A stretch of DNA of 13,748 nt from Candidatus Pacearchaeota archaeon (lineage in GTDB: Archaea > Nanobdellota > Nanobdellia > Pacearchaeales > GW2011-AR1), in NCBI GenBank assembly GCA_014728565.1, contig WJLK01000076.1, positions 1 to 13,748 of the forward strand, given 5' to 3'. Shown here one piece after another: positions 1 to 5,827 of the stretch (the first letter of the stretch is position 1; the number at the start of each line of letters is the position of its first letter). The notes under the pieces are model-generated. The model searched no databases. It was not told the DNA's origin and saw only the letters and a list, made by a program, of their open reading frames with translations. The position numbers and the translations under genes are program-made.

Positions 1-1
1 G

Positions 2-124
2 TATCCTAAGGGACATCTGTGGAGCAGGGGAAAATTTGCATCTTCAGTAGGATTAGTTCAAGAAGAAATTGTTAGAAGTTATATAGAGAATCAGGAATCA
101 CATCACGGAAACTCCACACTTTAG
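2..124 (+). CDS. tnpA: IS200/IS605-family transposase TnpA, C-terminal fragment (gene starts outside window)
   Basis: An open frame enters from the left edge and reads YPKGHLWSRGKFASSVGL, then ...EEIVRSYIENQ before a TAG stop at 122-124. The W-SRG-FASSVG and IENQ motifs match the C-terminal end of Y1 (HUH) transposases of IS200/IS605 elements, which move single-stranded DNA. The catalytic HUH motif and tyrosine lie outside the window, so activity cannot be judged. The stop codon sits inside a hairpin (112-131), as expected when the right-end structure directly follows the gene. The fragment ends 22 bases before the 3' end of the convergent protease gene. Family call is confident; completeness of the element is unknown. 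Confidence 0.85.
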   Translation, partial: YPKGHLWSRGKFASSVGLVQEEIVRSYIENQESHHGNSTL

Positions 125-131
125 TGTGGAG
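112..131. repeat. Perfect hairpin at the end of tnpA (probable IS right-end structure)
   Basis: The arms ctccacac (112-119) and gtgtggag (124-131) are perfect reverse complements around a ttta loop. The tnpA stop codon lies across the loop and second arm. IS200/IS605 elements lack terminal inverted repeats and instead carry subterminal hairpins recognised by TnpA, so this is probably the right-end hairpin. It could also act as a transcription terminator between the convergent genes. The exact end of the element was not determined. Confidence 0.6.
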
Positions 132-146
132 AGGATGTCATAATTC

Positions 147-512
147 TTAGGTTTTTTTATTGATTAATTTAATTATCTTGTTTTTTATTTTTGAATTGTA
201 TTTTTGCGGTATTCCAATTATTTTTACTGGTTTTTTTATTAGTTGTAAAAAAAATCCAGCATCAAAATCATGAGCAGTCAGTATTTTGTTTTGCTTTAGG
301 TCTTTTAATGATAAAAGAGTTGGTTGTTTGAGGTTTTCAACAACATCTAGGATAATAAAATCATCTTTATCTTGCAAATAATCTACTAATTCAAAACTGT
401 CCTTTATATTAATAATCTCCAGATCTTGTTTTTTTAGTTTTTCTGATATTTTTTTTGCAGAACTATCTTGTTTAATGAATTCATTTCCTAAGCAAAGTAT
501 TTTTATAGACAT
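147..512 (-). CDS. Short [NiFe]-hydrogenase maturation protease (M52/HybD-HycI type)
   Basis: Likely cleaves the C-terminal extension of a [NiFe]-hydrogenase large subunit after metal insertion. The N-terminus reads IKILCLGNEF followed by D16, matching the G-N-E/D...D signature of peptidase M52. The three expected metal-contacting positions (Glu, Asp, His in HybD) appear as E11 in LGNEF, D56 in IILDVV and H81 in TAHDFDAG. At 121 residues it is shorter than the usual ~150-160, but the closing segment (GIP... then a lysine-rich helix) is present, so it looks compact rather than truncated. It is the last gene of the hyp operon, 7 bases after the upstream gene. Its stop lies beside an IS200/IS605 end. 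The substrate hydrogenase is not in the window. Confidence 0.75.
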   Translation of the reverse strand: MSIKILCLGNEFIKQDSSAKKISEKLKKQDLEIINIKDSFELVDYLQDKDDFIILDVVENLKQPTLLSLKDLKQNKILTAHDFDAGFFLQLIKKPVKIIGIPQKYNSKIKNKIIKLINKKT

Positions 513-519
513 TATTTAT

Positions 520-1062
520 TTAAGAAATATCAGGAATTATTAAAGTGTATCCCCTGTGAGTATGAACATAATCTCCAGAAGAAGCATCAGGAGTTCTGTG
601 TGACTTTACAAATTTTACAATATCAGAATCATCATATTTAACCATTAGTTGCGGAGCTGGAACTACTTTCTGAAAAACTCTGGCCTGTCTTACTCTGCAG
701 AAATCTCTATCTCCTCTCTGACTAAATCTATGAACTCTCATTTTACCACTGTCAATCATCTGATTATGTCCATGAAGAACATAATCTGCTACATGTTGGA
801 GAGTGATGTCTTCTAGAGACATATAAGGATTTCCTGCAAAATATCTTAAACTTAAAACACCTACTGGAAATAATTCTGCAAGTTCCTGCATACTAGGTGA
901 TTCTCCTGCAAGATACATCCTTCCTAATCTTGCTTTTTCCTGAGGATTATGTCCCTGACATTTTCCATAAGCAGGAAATGCAAAATCAAAAAATAACCCA
1001 GCAGGTGCTGTTGGAACTAGAATTCTTTTTTCAGAAGCTAAAACTGATGATTCATAGGCCAT
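520..1062 (-). CDS. HypC-domain fusion protein, diverged paralog 2 (hydrogenase-maturation-associated)
   Basis: This 180-residue protein has two regions. Residues ~23-103 start with FFDFAFP, contain ELFPVGVLSLRYFAG and end in HGHNQMI. The same landmarks occur in order in the neighbouring 1087-1566 gene (FFKYAFP, RIFPAAFRRI, KEHNRLI). Residues ~119-180 resemble HypC, with C122 in FCRVRQARVF standing where HypC has its N-terminal Cys, and GDYVHTHRGYTLIIPD aligning with HypC's GDYVIVQGGFVIKKIPE; H169 falls at the HypC His position. The Cys-His spacing is 47, against 41 in the local HypC. From memory the layout resembles the family called DUF6390, reported near hydrogenase genes; a profile search is needed. 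It contains only 8 lysines, very unlike its paralog. Role inferred: binding or handing over a maturation intermediate, or an alternative HypC-like chaperone. Confidence 0.65.
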   Translation of the reverse strand: MAYESSVLASEKRILVPTAPAGLFFDFAFPAYGKCQGHNPQEKARLGRMYLAGESPSMQELAELFPVGVLSLRYFAGNPYMSLEDITLQHVADYVLHGHNQMIDSGKMRVHRFSQRGDRDFCRVRQARVFQKVVPAPQLMVKYDDSDIVKFVKSHRTPDASSGDYVHTHRGYTLIIPDIS

Positions 1063-1086
1063 TTTATATTAAAATCAAGTTAGTTT

Positions 1087-1566
1087 TTATATTTTTTCAA
1101 TAGCATAAGCATAGTGAATCTTAACTCTGTCACCTATATTAACAGATTTTATAAGATTATCAAAGACTATTCTTTTTTTGTTATTGTATTCTACAATCAG
1201 TAAGTTTTGTTTTTTATCTATGATTTTAGCAGTTGTGATTTTACATAAGTCTTTGAAACTTTCAGGTTGTTTTCCATAACCATCTTCATCATTGTTAATT
1301 AATCTGTTATGTTCTTTTTCCCAGTATTGTTTTATTACTTCATAATCCCAGTAGTGTCTTCCTAGTTTTTCAGCAAGTTTTTTTATTCTTCTAAAAGCAG
1401 CTGGGAAAATTCTTTCTAATGATTTTTTGTCAGGATTTTTTTTATTAAGGAATTTATTTTTCAGGTCTTCAAATTCCTTTTTTGTTATCTTATTACTCTC
1501 TAAAAGAATATGAGAGCATGGAAAAGCATATTTGAAAAAGTGATTCTCAGGAATTTCATTAGTCAT
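1087..1566 (-). CDS. HypC-domain fusion protein, paralog 1 (hydrogenase-maturation-associated)
   Basis: A 159-residue protein with a helical N-terminal domain (about 9-90; landmarks FFKYAFP at 10-16, RIFPAAF at 52-58, KEHNRLI at 84-90) and a C-terminal HypC-like beta domain (about 106-159). In the latter, LCKITTAKIID places C108 at the position of the essential HypC cysteine. NIGDRVKIHYAYAIEKI matches the HypC ending, with H151 at the HypC histidine position; spacing C108-H151 is 43. It lies 9 bases after hypC and 24 bases before the paralogous 520-1062 gene, so all are probably co-transcribed. Function is unknown; operon position argues for hydrogenase large-subunit maturation. The protein is lysine-rich (26 of 159), like most of its neighbours. 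Confidence 0.68.
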   Translation of the reverse strand: MTNEIPENHFFKYAFPCSHILLESNKITKKEFEDLKNKFLNKKNPDKKSLERIFPAAFRRIKKLAEKLGRHYWDYEVIKQYWEKEHNRLINNDEDGYGKQPESFKDLCKITTAKIIDKKQNLLIVEYNNKKRIVFDNLIKSVNIGDRVKIHYAYAIEKI

Positions 1567-1575
1567 TTTAAATAG

Positions 1576-1776
1576 TTAGTTTTCAGTTATGAGTTCTAAA
1601 GCTTCAAGAGCTTCTTTTTCTGGTATTTTTTTTATTACAAATCCTCCCTGTACAATGACGTAATCCCCTATTTTTAATTGCAAGAAATTTTTAACTTTTC
1701 TTTTTTCTATCTGATAATCTACAGTCACATCTTCATTATTGATTTCAACTACTTTTCCAGGTATTGCAAAGCACAT
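1576..1776 (-). CDS. hypC: Hydrogenase maturation chaperone HypC
   Basis: HypC (HypC/HybG/HupF family) works with HypD in building the Fe(CN)2CO group and carries it to the large-subunit precursor. The start MCFAIPGKVVEI gives the invariant Cys2 after Met removal and the family PGKV motif. GDYVIVQGGFVIKKI is the family's closing strand pattern. At 66 residues it is slightly short but complete. The usual His in V-H-x-G-F-A-I is Gln here (Q43), while the two downstream fusion paralogs keep a His there. It starts 2 bases after the hypA stop, indicating tight translational coupling. HypD is not in the window. Confidence 0.9.
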   Translation of the reverse strand: MCFAIPGKVVEINNEDVTVDYQIEKRKVKNFLQLKIGDYVIVQGGFVIKKIPEKEALEALELITEN

Positions 1777-1778
1777 TC

Positions 1779-2102
1779 TTACTTATAAATAACTTTTATT
1801 ATTTTAATATCTTTTCCTTCTATTATTTCTGGACTCTGTAATCCACATTTAGGGCAGTCAAAAATAACAATGTCATGGAGTCTCTCTCTTATTCTTGCAG
1901 GTCCTTCATAACCACAGATACATCTTATTTTTGATGGTTTTTTCTTGATAATAATATTCCAGCTGACTCTTTTTGAAAGATGTTTTTTAAGGTGTTTAGG
2001 TTCAATTCCAACAAGTTCACCTATTTCAAGTTCCAATGCTTCTACATTATCCTTATTTTCAATAGGTTCTAAAATTGCATTAATAAATGATTCTTCGTGC
2101 AT
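1779..2102 (-). CDS. hypA: Hydrogenase nickel-incorporation metallochaperone HypA
   Basis: HypA, together with the GTPase HypB, delivers nickel to the large subunit of [NiFe] hydrogenase. The protein begins MHE, the conserved N-terminal Ni site (Met1, His2, Glu3). ALELEIGELVGIEP is the family's central strand-helix signature. The zinc site is formed by C61 and C63 in RCICGYEG and C83 and C86 in FDCPKCG; the first pair is CxC rather than CxxC. Length 107 is normal. It follows the small winged-helix gene by 9 bases and precedes hypC by 2. No hypB is visible here. Confidence 0.92.
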   Translation of the reverse strand: MHEESFINAILEPIENKDNVEALELEIGELVGIEPKHLKKHLSKRVSWNIIIKKKPSKIRCICGYEGPARIRERLHDIVIFDCPKCGLQSPEIIEGKDIKIIKVIYK

Positions 2103-2111
2103 TTTAATCTT

Positions 2112-2360
2112 CTAAAAATTTAAAAATCTCTTTTGTCTATGACTATTAAGAGAGACATTCTTTTCTCCAGTAGACTGTTTAATATTTAAGAATCCTCTAT
2201 TTATTAATTCTTTTATTGCTTTTTTAGCTTCTTTACTTCCTCTTAGATGTGCAGGTAATGATTTTTGCAAGTTTTTTAATTCTCTATGTCTCCCATCCCA
2301 AATATTTAAGTTAATTAATTTTCTTAGAAATCTTTTCATAATTGCAAGTTTCAAATCCAT
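2112..2360 (-). CDS. Small winged-helix-like protein, first gene of the hyp operon
   Basis: An 82-residue basic protein with motifs DGRHRELKNLQKSLP, HLRGSKEAKKAIKELINRGF and STGEKNVSLN. The helix-helix-wing pattern, with a Gly-rich turn and a final beta hairpin (FLNIKQSTGE..VSLN), resembles archaeal winged-helix domains. Similar short proteins are, from memory, widespread and uncharacterised in archaea. It begins the operon: a TATA-like element lies about 25 bases upstream and hypA follows after 9 bases. It could be a DNA-binding regulator of the operon or an unrelated nucleic-acid-binding protein. An internal Met8 (MKRFLRKL) is an alternative start. Function not assigned. Confidence 0.6.
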   Translation of the reverse strand: MDLKLAIMKRFLRKLINLNIWDGRHRELKNLQKSLPAHLRGSKEAKKAIKELINRGFLNIKQSTGEKNVSLNSHRQKRFLNF

Positions 2361-2380
2361 TGTATATCTAACTTTTAAAA

Positions 2381-2389
2381 ATATTTAAG
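2381..2389 (-). promoter_or_regulatory. TATA-like box of the hyp operon
   Basis: Read on the minus strand the sequence is gcttaaatatttttaaaag, a good archaeal TATA-like element. Its core is centred about 25 bases upstream of the ATG at 2360, which would give a nearly leaderless transcript for the first operon gene. Confidence 0.5.
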
Positions 2390-2404
2390 CTTTCTTATTT
2401 ATCT

Positions 2405-2420
2405 GAAACATTAGTGTTCC
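2405..2420. promoter_or_regulatory. Imperfect palindrome between divergent promoters (possible operator)
   Basis: gaaacattagtgttcc is a near-palindrome with most positions symmetric. It sits between the hyp-operon TATA box and the TATA box of the divergent regulator gene at 2462. That placement suits an operator for a dimeric winged-helix protein. Only the symmetry and position support this. Confidence 0.3.
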
Positions 2421-2427
2421 AATATAG

Positions 2428-2438
2428 AAACATTTATA
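2428..2438 (+). promoter_or_regulatory. TATA-like box of the divergent regulator gene
   Basis: The element acatttataaa lies about 24-34 bases before the ATG at 2462, which predicts transcription starting at or just before the start codon. No Shine-Dalgarno sequence is present, in keeping with a leaderless mRNA. Confidence 0.5.
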
Positions 2439-2461
2439 AATTCTTACTTTCTGATTAAGGT

Positions 2462-2758
2462 ATGGAAACCTTATTTAGAAAAGCTTTTGGAGACACTCCT
2501 AAAATAAGGGTGTTGGAATTTTTAATAGAAGGGAGAGAGCTGGATTATAGTATAAGTGATATTGCTGAAGGAGCAGAGATAGGAAGGACAACTTTGTTTA
2601 GGATTTTTGATGATTTAGTAAAAAATAAGATTATAGTTCTTACAAGAGAAATAGGAAATGCTAAATTATTTAAATTAAATCTTGAGAATAATTTTGTTAA
2701 AAAATTAGTAGAGCTTTTTGATGAGATAATTTTGCAAAACAAGAAGGTATCTGTTTGA
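2462..2758 (+). CDS. Winged-helix transcriptional regulator
   Basis: A 98-residue protein with a typical archaeal winged helix-turn-helix. The N-terminal helix is TPKIRVLEFLIEG, then SISDIAEGAEIGRTTLFRIFDDLVKNKII forms the helix-turn-helix with the recognition helix around residues 40-52. LTREIGNAKLFKLN forms the wing. A C-terminal helix (FVKKLVELFDEIIL) could dimerise. It is divergent from the hyp operon with about 100 bases between starts, so it may control that operon, itself, or both. No ligand-binding domain is visible. The gene ends in TGA, 4 bases from the convergent HAD gene. Confidence 0.78.
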   Translation: METLFRKAFGDTPKIRVLEFLIEGRELDYSISDIAEGAEIGRTTLFRIFDDLVKNKIIVLTREIGNAKLFKLNLENNFVKKLVELFDEIILQNKKVSV

Positions 2759-2762
2759 TTTT

Positions 2763-3470
2763 TTAATTTATTCCCAGATAAGGAAGAACAGCTCTGAAAT
2801 CCTCTTTTCCAGGTTCCTGATTAACACTGTAAGTGCAGACAGCTTGTAGCTCTTTTGCACCATTAAAGCATATACTTGTTCCCACAACTTGTGCAAGAGG
2901 TATGTCATTTCTTCCATCACCCACAAATGCACATTCATTTTTTCCCAGACCATGCTCCAACATCACAAGTCTCATGAAATCAACCTTGCCCTCATAATCA
3001 CATGGAAGAAGATTCCACTCTTTTAATTTATTATTTTCATCCCAGAAGTATTCACATGCTGCAAAAACATGCCTGAATCCAGAATCTTCTATAGCCCTGT
3101 TAGCCATTTCCTTGAAACTTCCACTTATCATGCATAAGGTTATATTATTTTTTTTTAGGATTTCCATTGTTTCCTTAACACCATCAAAATAAGGTATAGA
3201 GTTAATAACTTTGAAAAAGAAATCTTTTGTTAGACCATATTTTTTATGTATTTTTATAGTATCATCCATCCAATCTAAGTAACCTTTGTACTCCTTGTTG
3301 GTCCATTTTATTTTTGTTTGTTCTTCTTCTTCTAGGGCTTGTTTTCCCAGATGTCTTGCAAGTACTGTCCATGTACTTGGAGCTGTGTTTCCAAATGAAT
3401 CTTTAAGTCCATTATTAAAAATAGTTCCGTCCATATCAAAAAATACAAGTTTTATTCTTGGTTTTGCCAT
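2763..3470 (-). CDS. HAD-superfamily phosphatase, SerB-like
   Basis: A 235-residue HAD hydrolase with all four catalytic motifs. Motif I is VFFDMDGTIF (nucleophile D12, acid/base D14), motif II MISGSF (S116), motif III K162 in EGKVDF, and motif IV VGDGRNDIPLA (D185, D189) for Mg2+ binding. The helical cap between motifs I and II and the SGS/GDGxND pattern resemble phosphoserine-phosphatase-like members. The substrate cannot be told from sequence; a small phosphorylated metabolite is likely. It overlaps the upstream Nudix gene by 35 bases in another frame, which implies co-transcription and coupled translation. The start is fixed by MAKPRIKLVFFDMDGT. Confidence 0.85.
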   Translation of the reverse strand: MAKPRIKLVFFDMDGTIFNNGLKDSFGNTAPSTWTVLARHLGKQALEEEEQTKIKWTNKEYKGYLDWMDDTIKIHKKYGLTKDFFFKVINSIPYFDGVKETMEILKKNNITLCMISGSFKEMANRAIEDSGFRHVFAACEYFWDENNKLKEWNLLPCDYEGKVDFMRLVMLEHGLGKNECAFVGDGRNDIPLAQVVGTSICFNGAKELQAVCTYSVNQEPGKEDFRAVLPYLGIN

Positions 3471-3867
3471 TTTCCTTCATCTCAATTAATTTTTTTACAA
3501 AAGGCAGGTCAGCTTCTGTGATGTCATAATCTATCATTTCTTTGGGAGTTACCCATTTATAATCATTAATTCCATGGTTTTTAATTTTTCCTGATTTAAA
3601 TTTGCAGAGGCAGGCTAATAGTACTATGTGTTTTTCTTTATCATAAACATGAGATGATAATTCAAAAATATTTTCTGCCTGAATTTCAATATCAAGTTCT
3701 TCTTTTATCTCTCTTTCCAGAGAGTATCTAGGATCTTCTCCAAAATCAACTTTTCCTCCTGGAAATTCCCATCTTAAGGCATTATGCATGTTTTTCTCTC
3801 TTTGTGTAATTAAAAATTTGTTATTTCTTTCAATAATAGCAGCCATTACTAAAATAGGGTATACCAT
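3436..3867 (-). CDS. Nudix hydrolase (MutT-like)
   Basis: A 143-residue Nudix protein. The Nudix box runs from G38 to I60: G38, E44, R52, E53, E56 and E57 are all at the consensus G-x5-E-x7-R-E-U-x-E-E spacing, but the final Gly is Asp (D59). ALRWEFPGGKVDFGED is typical of the MutT/8-oxo-dGTP diphosphatase branch. It probably hydrolyses a nucleoside diphosphate derivative, perhaps in nucleotide-pool cleaning; the exact substrate is unknown. The 3' end overlaps the HAD gene by 35 bases. A TATA-like run (aaatttttaaaatat, minus strand) lies about 25 bases before the ATG. Confidence 0.88.
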   Translation of the reverse strand: MVYPILVMAAIIERNNKFLITQREKNMHNALRWEFPGGKVDFGEDPRYSLEREIKEELDIEIQAENIFELSSHVYDKEKHIVLLACLCKFKSGKIKNHGINDYKWVTPKEMIDYDITEADLPFVKKLIEMKENGKTKNKTCIF

Positions 3868-3923
3868 ATTTTCAATAGATACAGATATTTTAAAAATTTT
3901 GTTATTTGCTGTATTCTGGGATA

Positions 3924-3934
3924 GTTTTTAATAA
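3924..3934 (+). promoter_or_regulatory. TATA-like box of nnrD
   Basis: gtttttaataa lies about 20-30 bases before the ATG at 3955. The spacing again predicts a leaderless or near-leaderless transcript. Confidence 0.42.
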
Positions 3935-3954
3935 TTGCATTTGTTTTTATTATA

Positions 3955-4785
3955 ATGATTATTAGAAAGTCAATTATTAAAAAAATCTATAAAAAAAGAG
4001 ATAAGGACAGTAAGAAGGGTGATTTTGGTAAACTGGTTATTATAGGAGGATCAAAAAAATATACAGGTGCCCCTGCTCTTAATGCTCTGGCTGCTCTTGC
4101 AAGTTTGAAAACAGGTGTTGATATTGTTGAGGTTGTTGCTCCAGAAAGAGCTGCTGATATTGTAGCTGGTTTTTCACATGATTTAATAACATATCCTCTT
4201 TCTGGAGATTCTTTGTCATCAAGACATTTAAAGGTTCTTTTAAAAGAATCAGAAGATAAAAATGCTTTTGTTATGGGAGGAGGTCTTGGAAAAACCAGGA
4301 GTACAATAAATACTGTAAGAGCTTATTTAAAAAAGATTCATCTTCCTGGTGTTATTGATGCAGATGCAATTTCTGCAATTGATAAAAAATTAAATTTAGA
4401 GGATTTTGTTATAACTCCTCATGCAGGAGAATTCAGAGCATTTGCAGGAGTAACAGCAAGTAGAGATATGAAGGAGAGAATTAAACAGGTTCAGAAGGCT
4501 GCAAAAAAATTTAATACAACAATTCTTCTTAAAGGCCCTGTAGATATCATTTCAGACAGTAGAAAAACAGCTGTTAATAAAACTGGAAATTCGTACATGA
4601 CTGTTGGGGGAACTGGTGATGTTCTAGCTGGTATTCTTGGAGGGTTATTAGCTCAGGGAAGTGATAATTTTCAGGCATCTTGTGCTGCTGCTTATATAAG
4701 TGGAAAAGCTGCTGAAATCTCTAAAAAGAAAATTTCTTTGACAGGGAGTGATATTTTAAAGAATATTGAAAAAATTGTGGGATGA
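3955..4785 (+). CDS. nnrD: ADP/ATP-dependent NAD(P)H-hydrate dehydratase
   Basis: Repairs damaged hydrated NAD(P)H by ATP- or ADP-driven dehydration back to NAD(P)H. The ribokinase-like fold is marked by GDFGKLVIIGGSKKYTGAP (residues 22-40), the glycine-rich VMGGGLG (about 106-112), VIDADAI (133-139), VITPHAGEF (152-160) and the nucleotide/catalytic motif VGGTGDVLAGIL (217-228), with D222 the probable catalytic Asp. At 276 residues it is a full standalone dehydratase domain. In many archaea and bacteria this domain is fused to the NnrE epimerase; here the epimerase is absent, and none is seen in the window. It ends in TGA. The downstream hydrolase gene starts 57 bases later. Confidence 0.92.
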   Translation: MIIRKSIIKKIYKKRDKDSKKGDFGKLVIIGGSKKYTGAPALNALAALASLKTGVDIVEVVAPERAADIVAGFSHDLITYPLSGDSLSSRHLKVLLKESEDKNAFVMGGGLGKTRSTINTVRAYLKKIHLPGVIDADAISAIDKKLNLEDFVITPHAGEFRAFAGVTASRDMKERIKQVQKAAKKFNTTILLKGPVDIISDSRKTAVNKTGNSYMTVGGTGDVLAGILGGLLAQGSDNFQASCAAAYISGKAAEISKKKISLTGSDILKNIEKIVG

Positions 4786-4842
4786 GGAGATTTAAGTTTT
4801 TAAATTAAGAAAATTAATAAACATTCCTTAACATATTATAAA

Positions 4843-5721
4843 ATGAAAAAAAAGAAGATGATTCAGAATATAGTTTCAAATAAAGTAGTATTGGTTTTGA
4901 TTATTATTGTTGCAATGGTATTAATTATATCTCTTTTTAATTTTATTGTAAGTATACATCCTCCTAGATTTTATGATGATGCTACTCCTGATGATTATGG
5001 AATGGATTACAGAAGGATTAGTTTCACCACTGATGACGGACTTGAGATAAGAGGATGGTTGATTGATTCTAAAAAAGCAAACGGAACTGTTATAATAGGC
5101 CATGGATACCCCTTTGATAAAGGAAATATACTGCATGTTGCAAAGTTCCTTTATCCAGATTATAACCTGTTGTTTTATGATCACAGGTATTTTGGAGAAA
5201 GTGACGGCCGGATAACTACTGTTGGTTATAAAGAACCTCTTGATGTTGAATCTGCTGTAAGAGCTGTCAGGAAGAAGTATGGAGAAAATCCAGTTGCTTT
5301 GTATGGATTTTCTTTAAGTGCTTCTGCAATGTTAATGGAAGATGAAAAAGTAGATGCAATAGTGGCTGATTCTCCTTATGCTAGTCTGGATAAAATGGTT
5401 AGACAATCTTACAGAATTTTTGGGCCTTTAAAATTTCCTTTTGTTTTTACAACTAATTTTCTTTCAGTTATATTTTTTGGTAAGACTCCAGGAAGTATAT
5501 CTTCTGCTAAAGCTGTTGAAAAATCAGATATTCCTATATTAGTTATTCATGGTGAAAAAGACTCACAAATATCAGTTGAAAATTCAAGGATTCTTAAAAA
5601 GACAAATCCAAATATTGAGTTATGGATTGTGGAAAATGCTGACCATGGTCAGGCATATTCTCTTAAAAGAGAGGAATATGAAAGAAAGATAAAAGATTTT
5701 TTGAGAAAGAACATGAAATAA
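4843..5721 (+). CDS. Membrane-anchored alpha/beta hydrolase
   Basis: A 292-residue protein with basic N-terminus (KKKK) and one hydrophobic segment (about 15-37, VVLVLIIIVAMVLIISLFNF). It is probably a membrane anchor rather than a cleaved signal, which would place the hydrolase domain outside the cytoplasm. The domain shows the oxyanion region IIGHGYP (H87), LLFYDHRYFGES, nucleophile S157 in YGFSLSAS, acid D240 in HGEKD and His268 in NADHGQ, so the catalytic triad is complete. The arrangement resembles BEM46/ABHD13-like serine hydrolases; substrate (ester, thioester or peptide) is unknown. A TATA-like tttttaaatt lies about 40 bases before the ATG, so it may have its own promoter after nnrD. 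Confidence 0.85.
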   Translation: MKKKKMIQNIVSNKVVLVLIIIVAMVLIISLFNFIVSIHPPRFYDDATPDDYGMDYRRISFTTDDGLEIRGWLIDSKKANGTVIIGHGYPFDKGNILHVAKFLYPDYNLLFYDHRYFGESDGRITTVGYKEPLDVESAVRAVRKKYGENPVALYGFSLSASAMLMEDEKVDAIVADSPYASLDKMVRQSYRIFGPLKFPFVFTTNFLSVIFFGKTPGSISSAKAVEKSDIPILVIHGEKDSQISVENSRILKKTNPNIELWIVENADHGQAYSLKREEYERKIKDFLRKNMK

Positions 5722-5756
5722 AAAATAAGGATTTTATACTATAACAAAGTTATTCT

Positions 5757-5806
5757 GATTTATAAATCTTTCTGCTTTTTATCGTCGATAAAATAGATTT
5801 ATAAAG
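5757..5806 (+). promoter_or_regulatory. Promoter region of the methyltransferase with palindrome and duplicated TATA-like element
   Basis: The sequence gatttataaa occurs twice (5757-5766 and 5796-5805). The first copy is part of the perfect 12-bp palindrome gatttataaatc. The second copy sits about 23-32 bases before the ATG at 5828 and is the likely TATA box of a leaderless mRNA. Between them is ttttatcgtcgataaaa (5777-5793), a perfect palindrome with 8-base arms and a one-base centre directly against the TATA box, as expected for a repressor or activator site. Confidence 0.5.
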
Positions 5807-5827
5807 CTTTTTTACTTATTTTAGTAA

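Noticed and set aside
112..131. Hairpin as a CRISPR or riboswitch element
   Set aside because: Its position across the tnpA stop codon fits an IS200/IS605 right-end structure or terminator better.
897..1103. Plus-strand ORF of 68 codons
   Set aside because: It lies opposite the HypC-fusion gene, is low-complexity in translation and has no start context. It is an antisense shadow.
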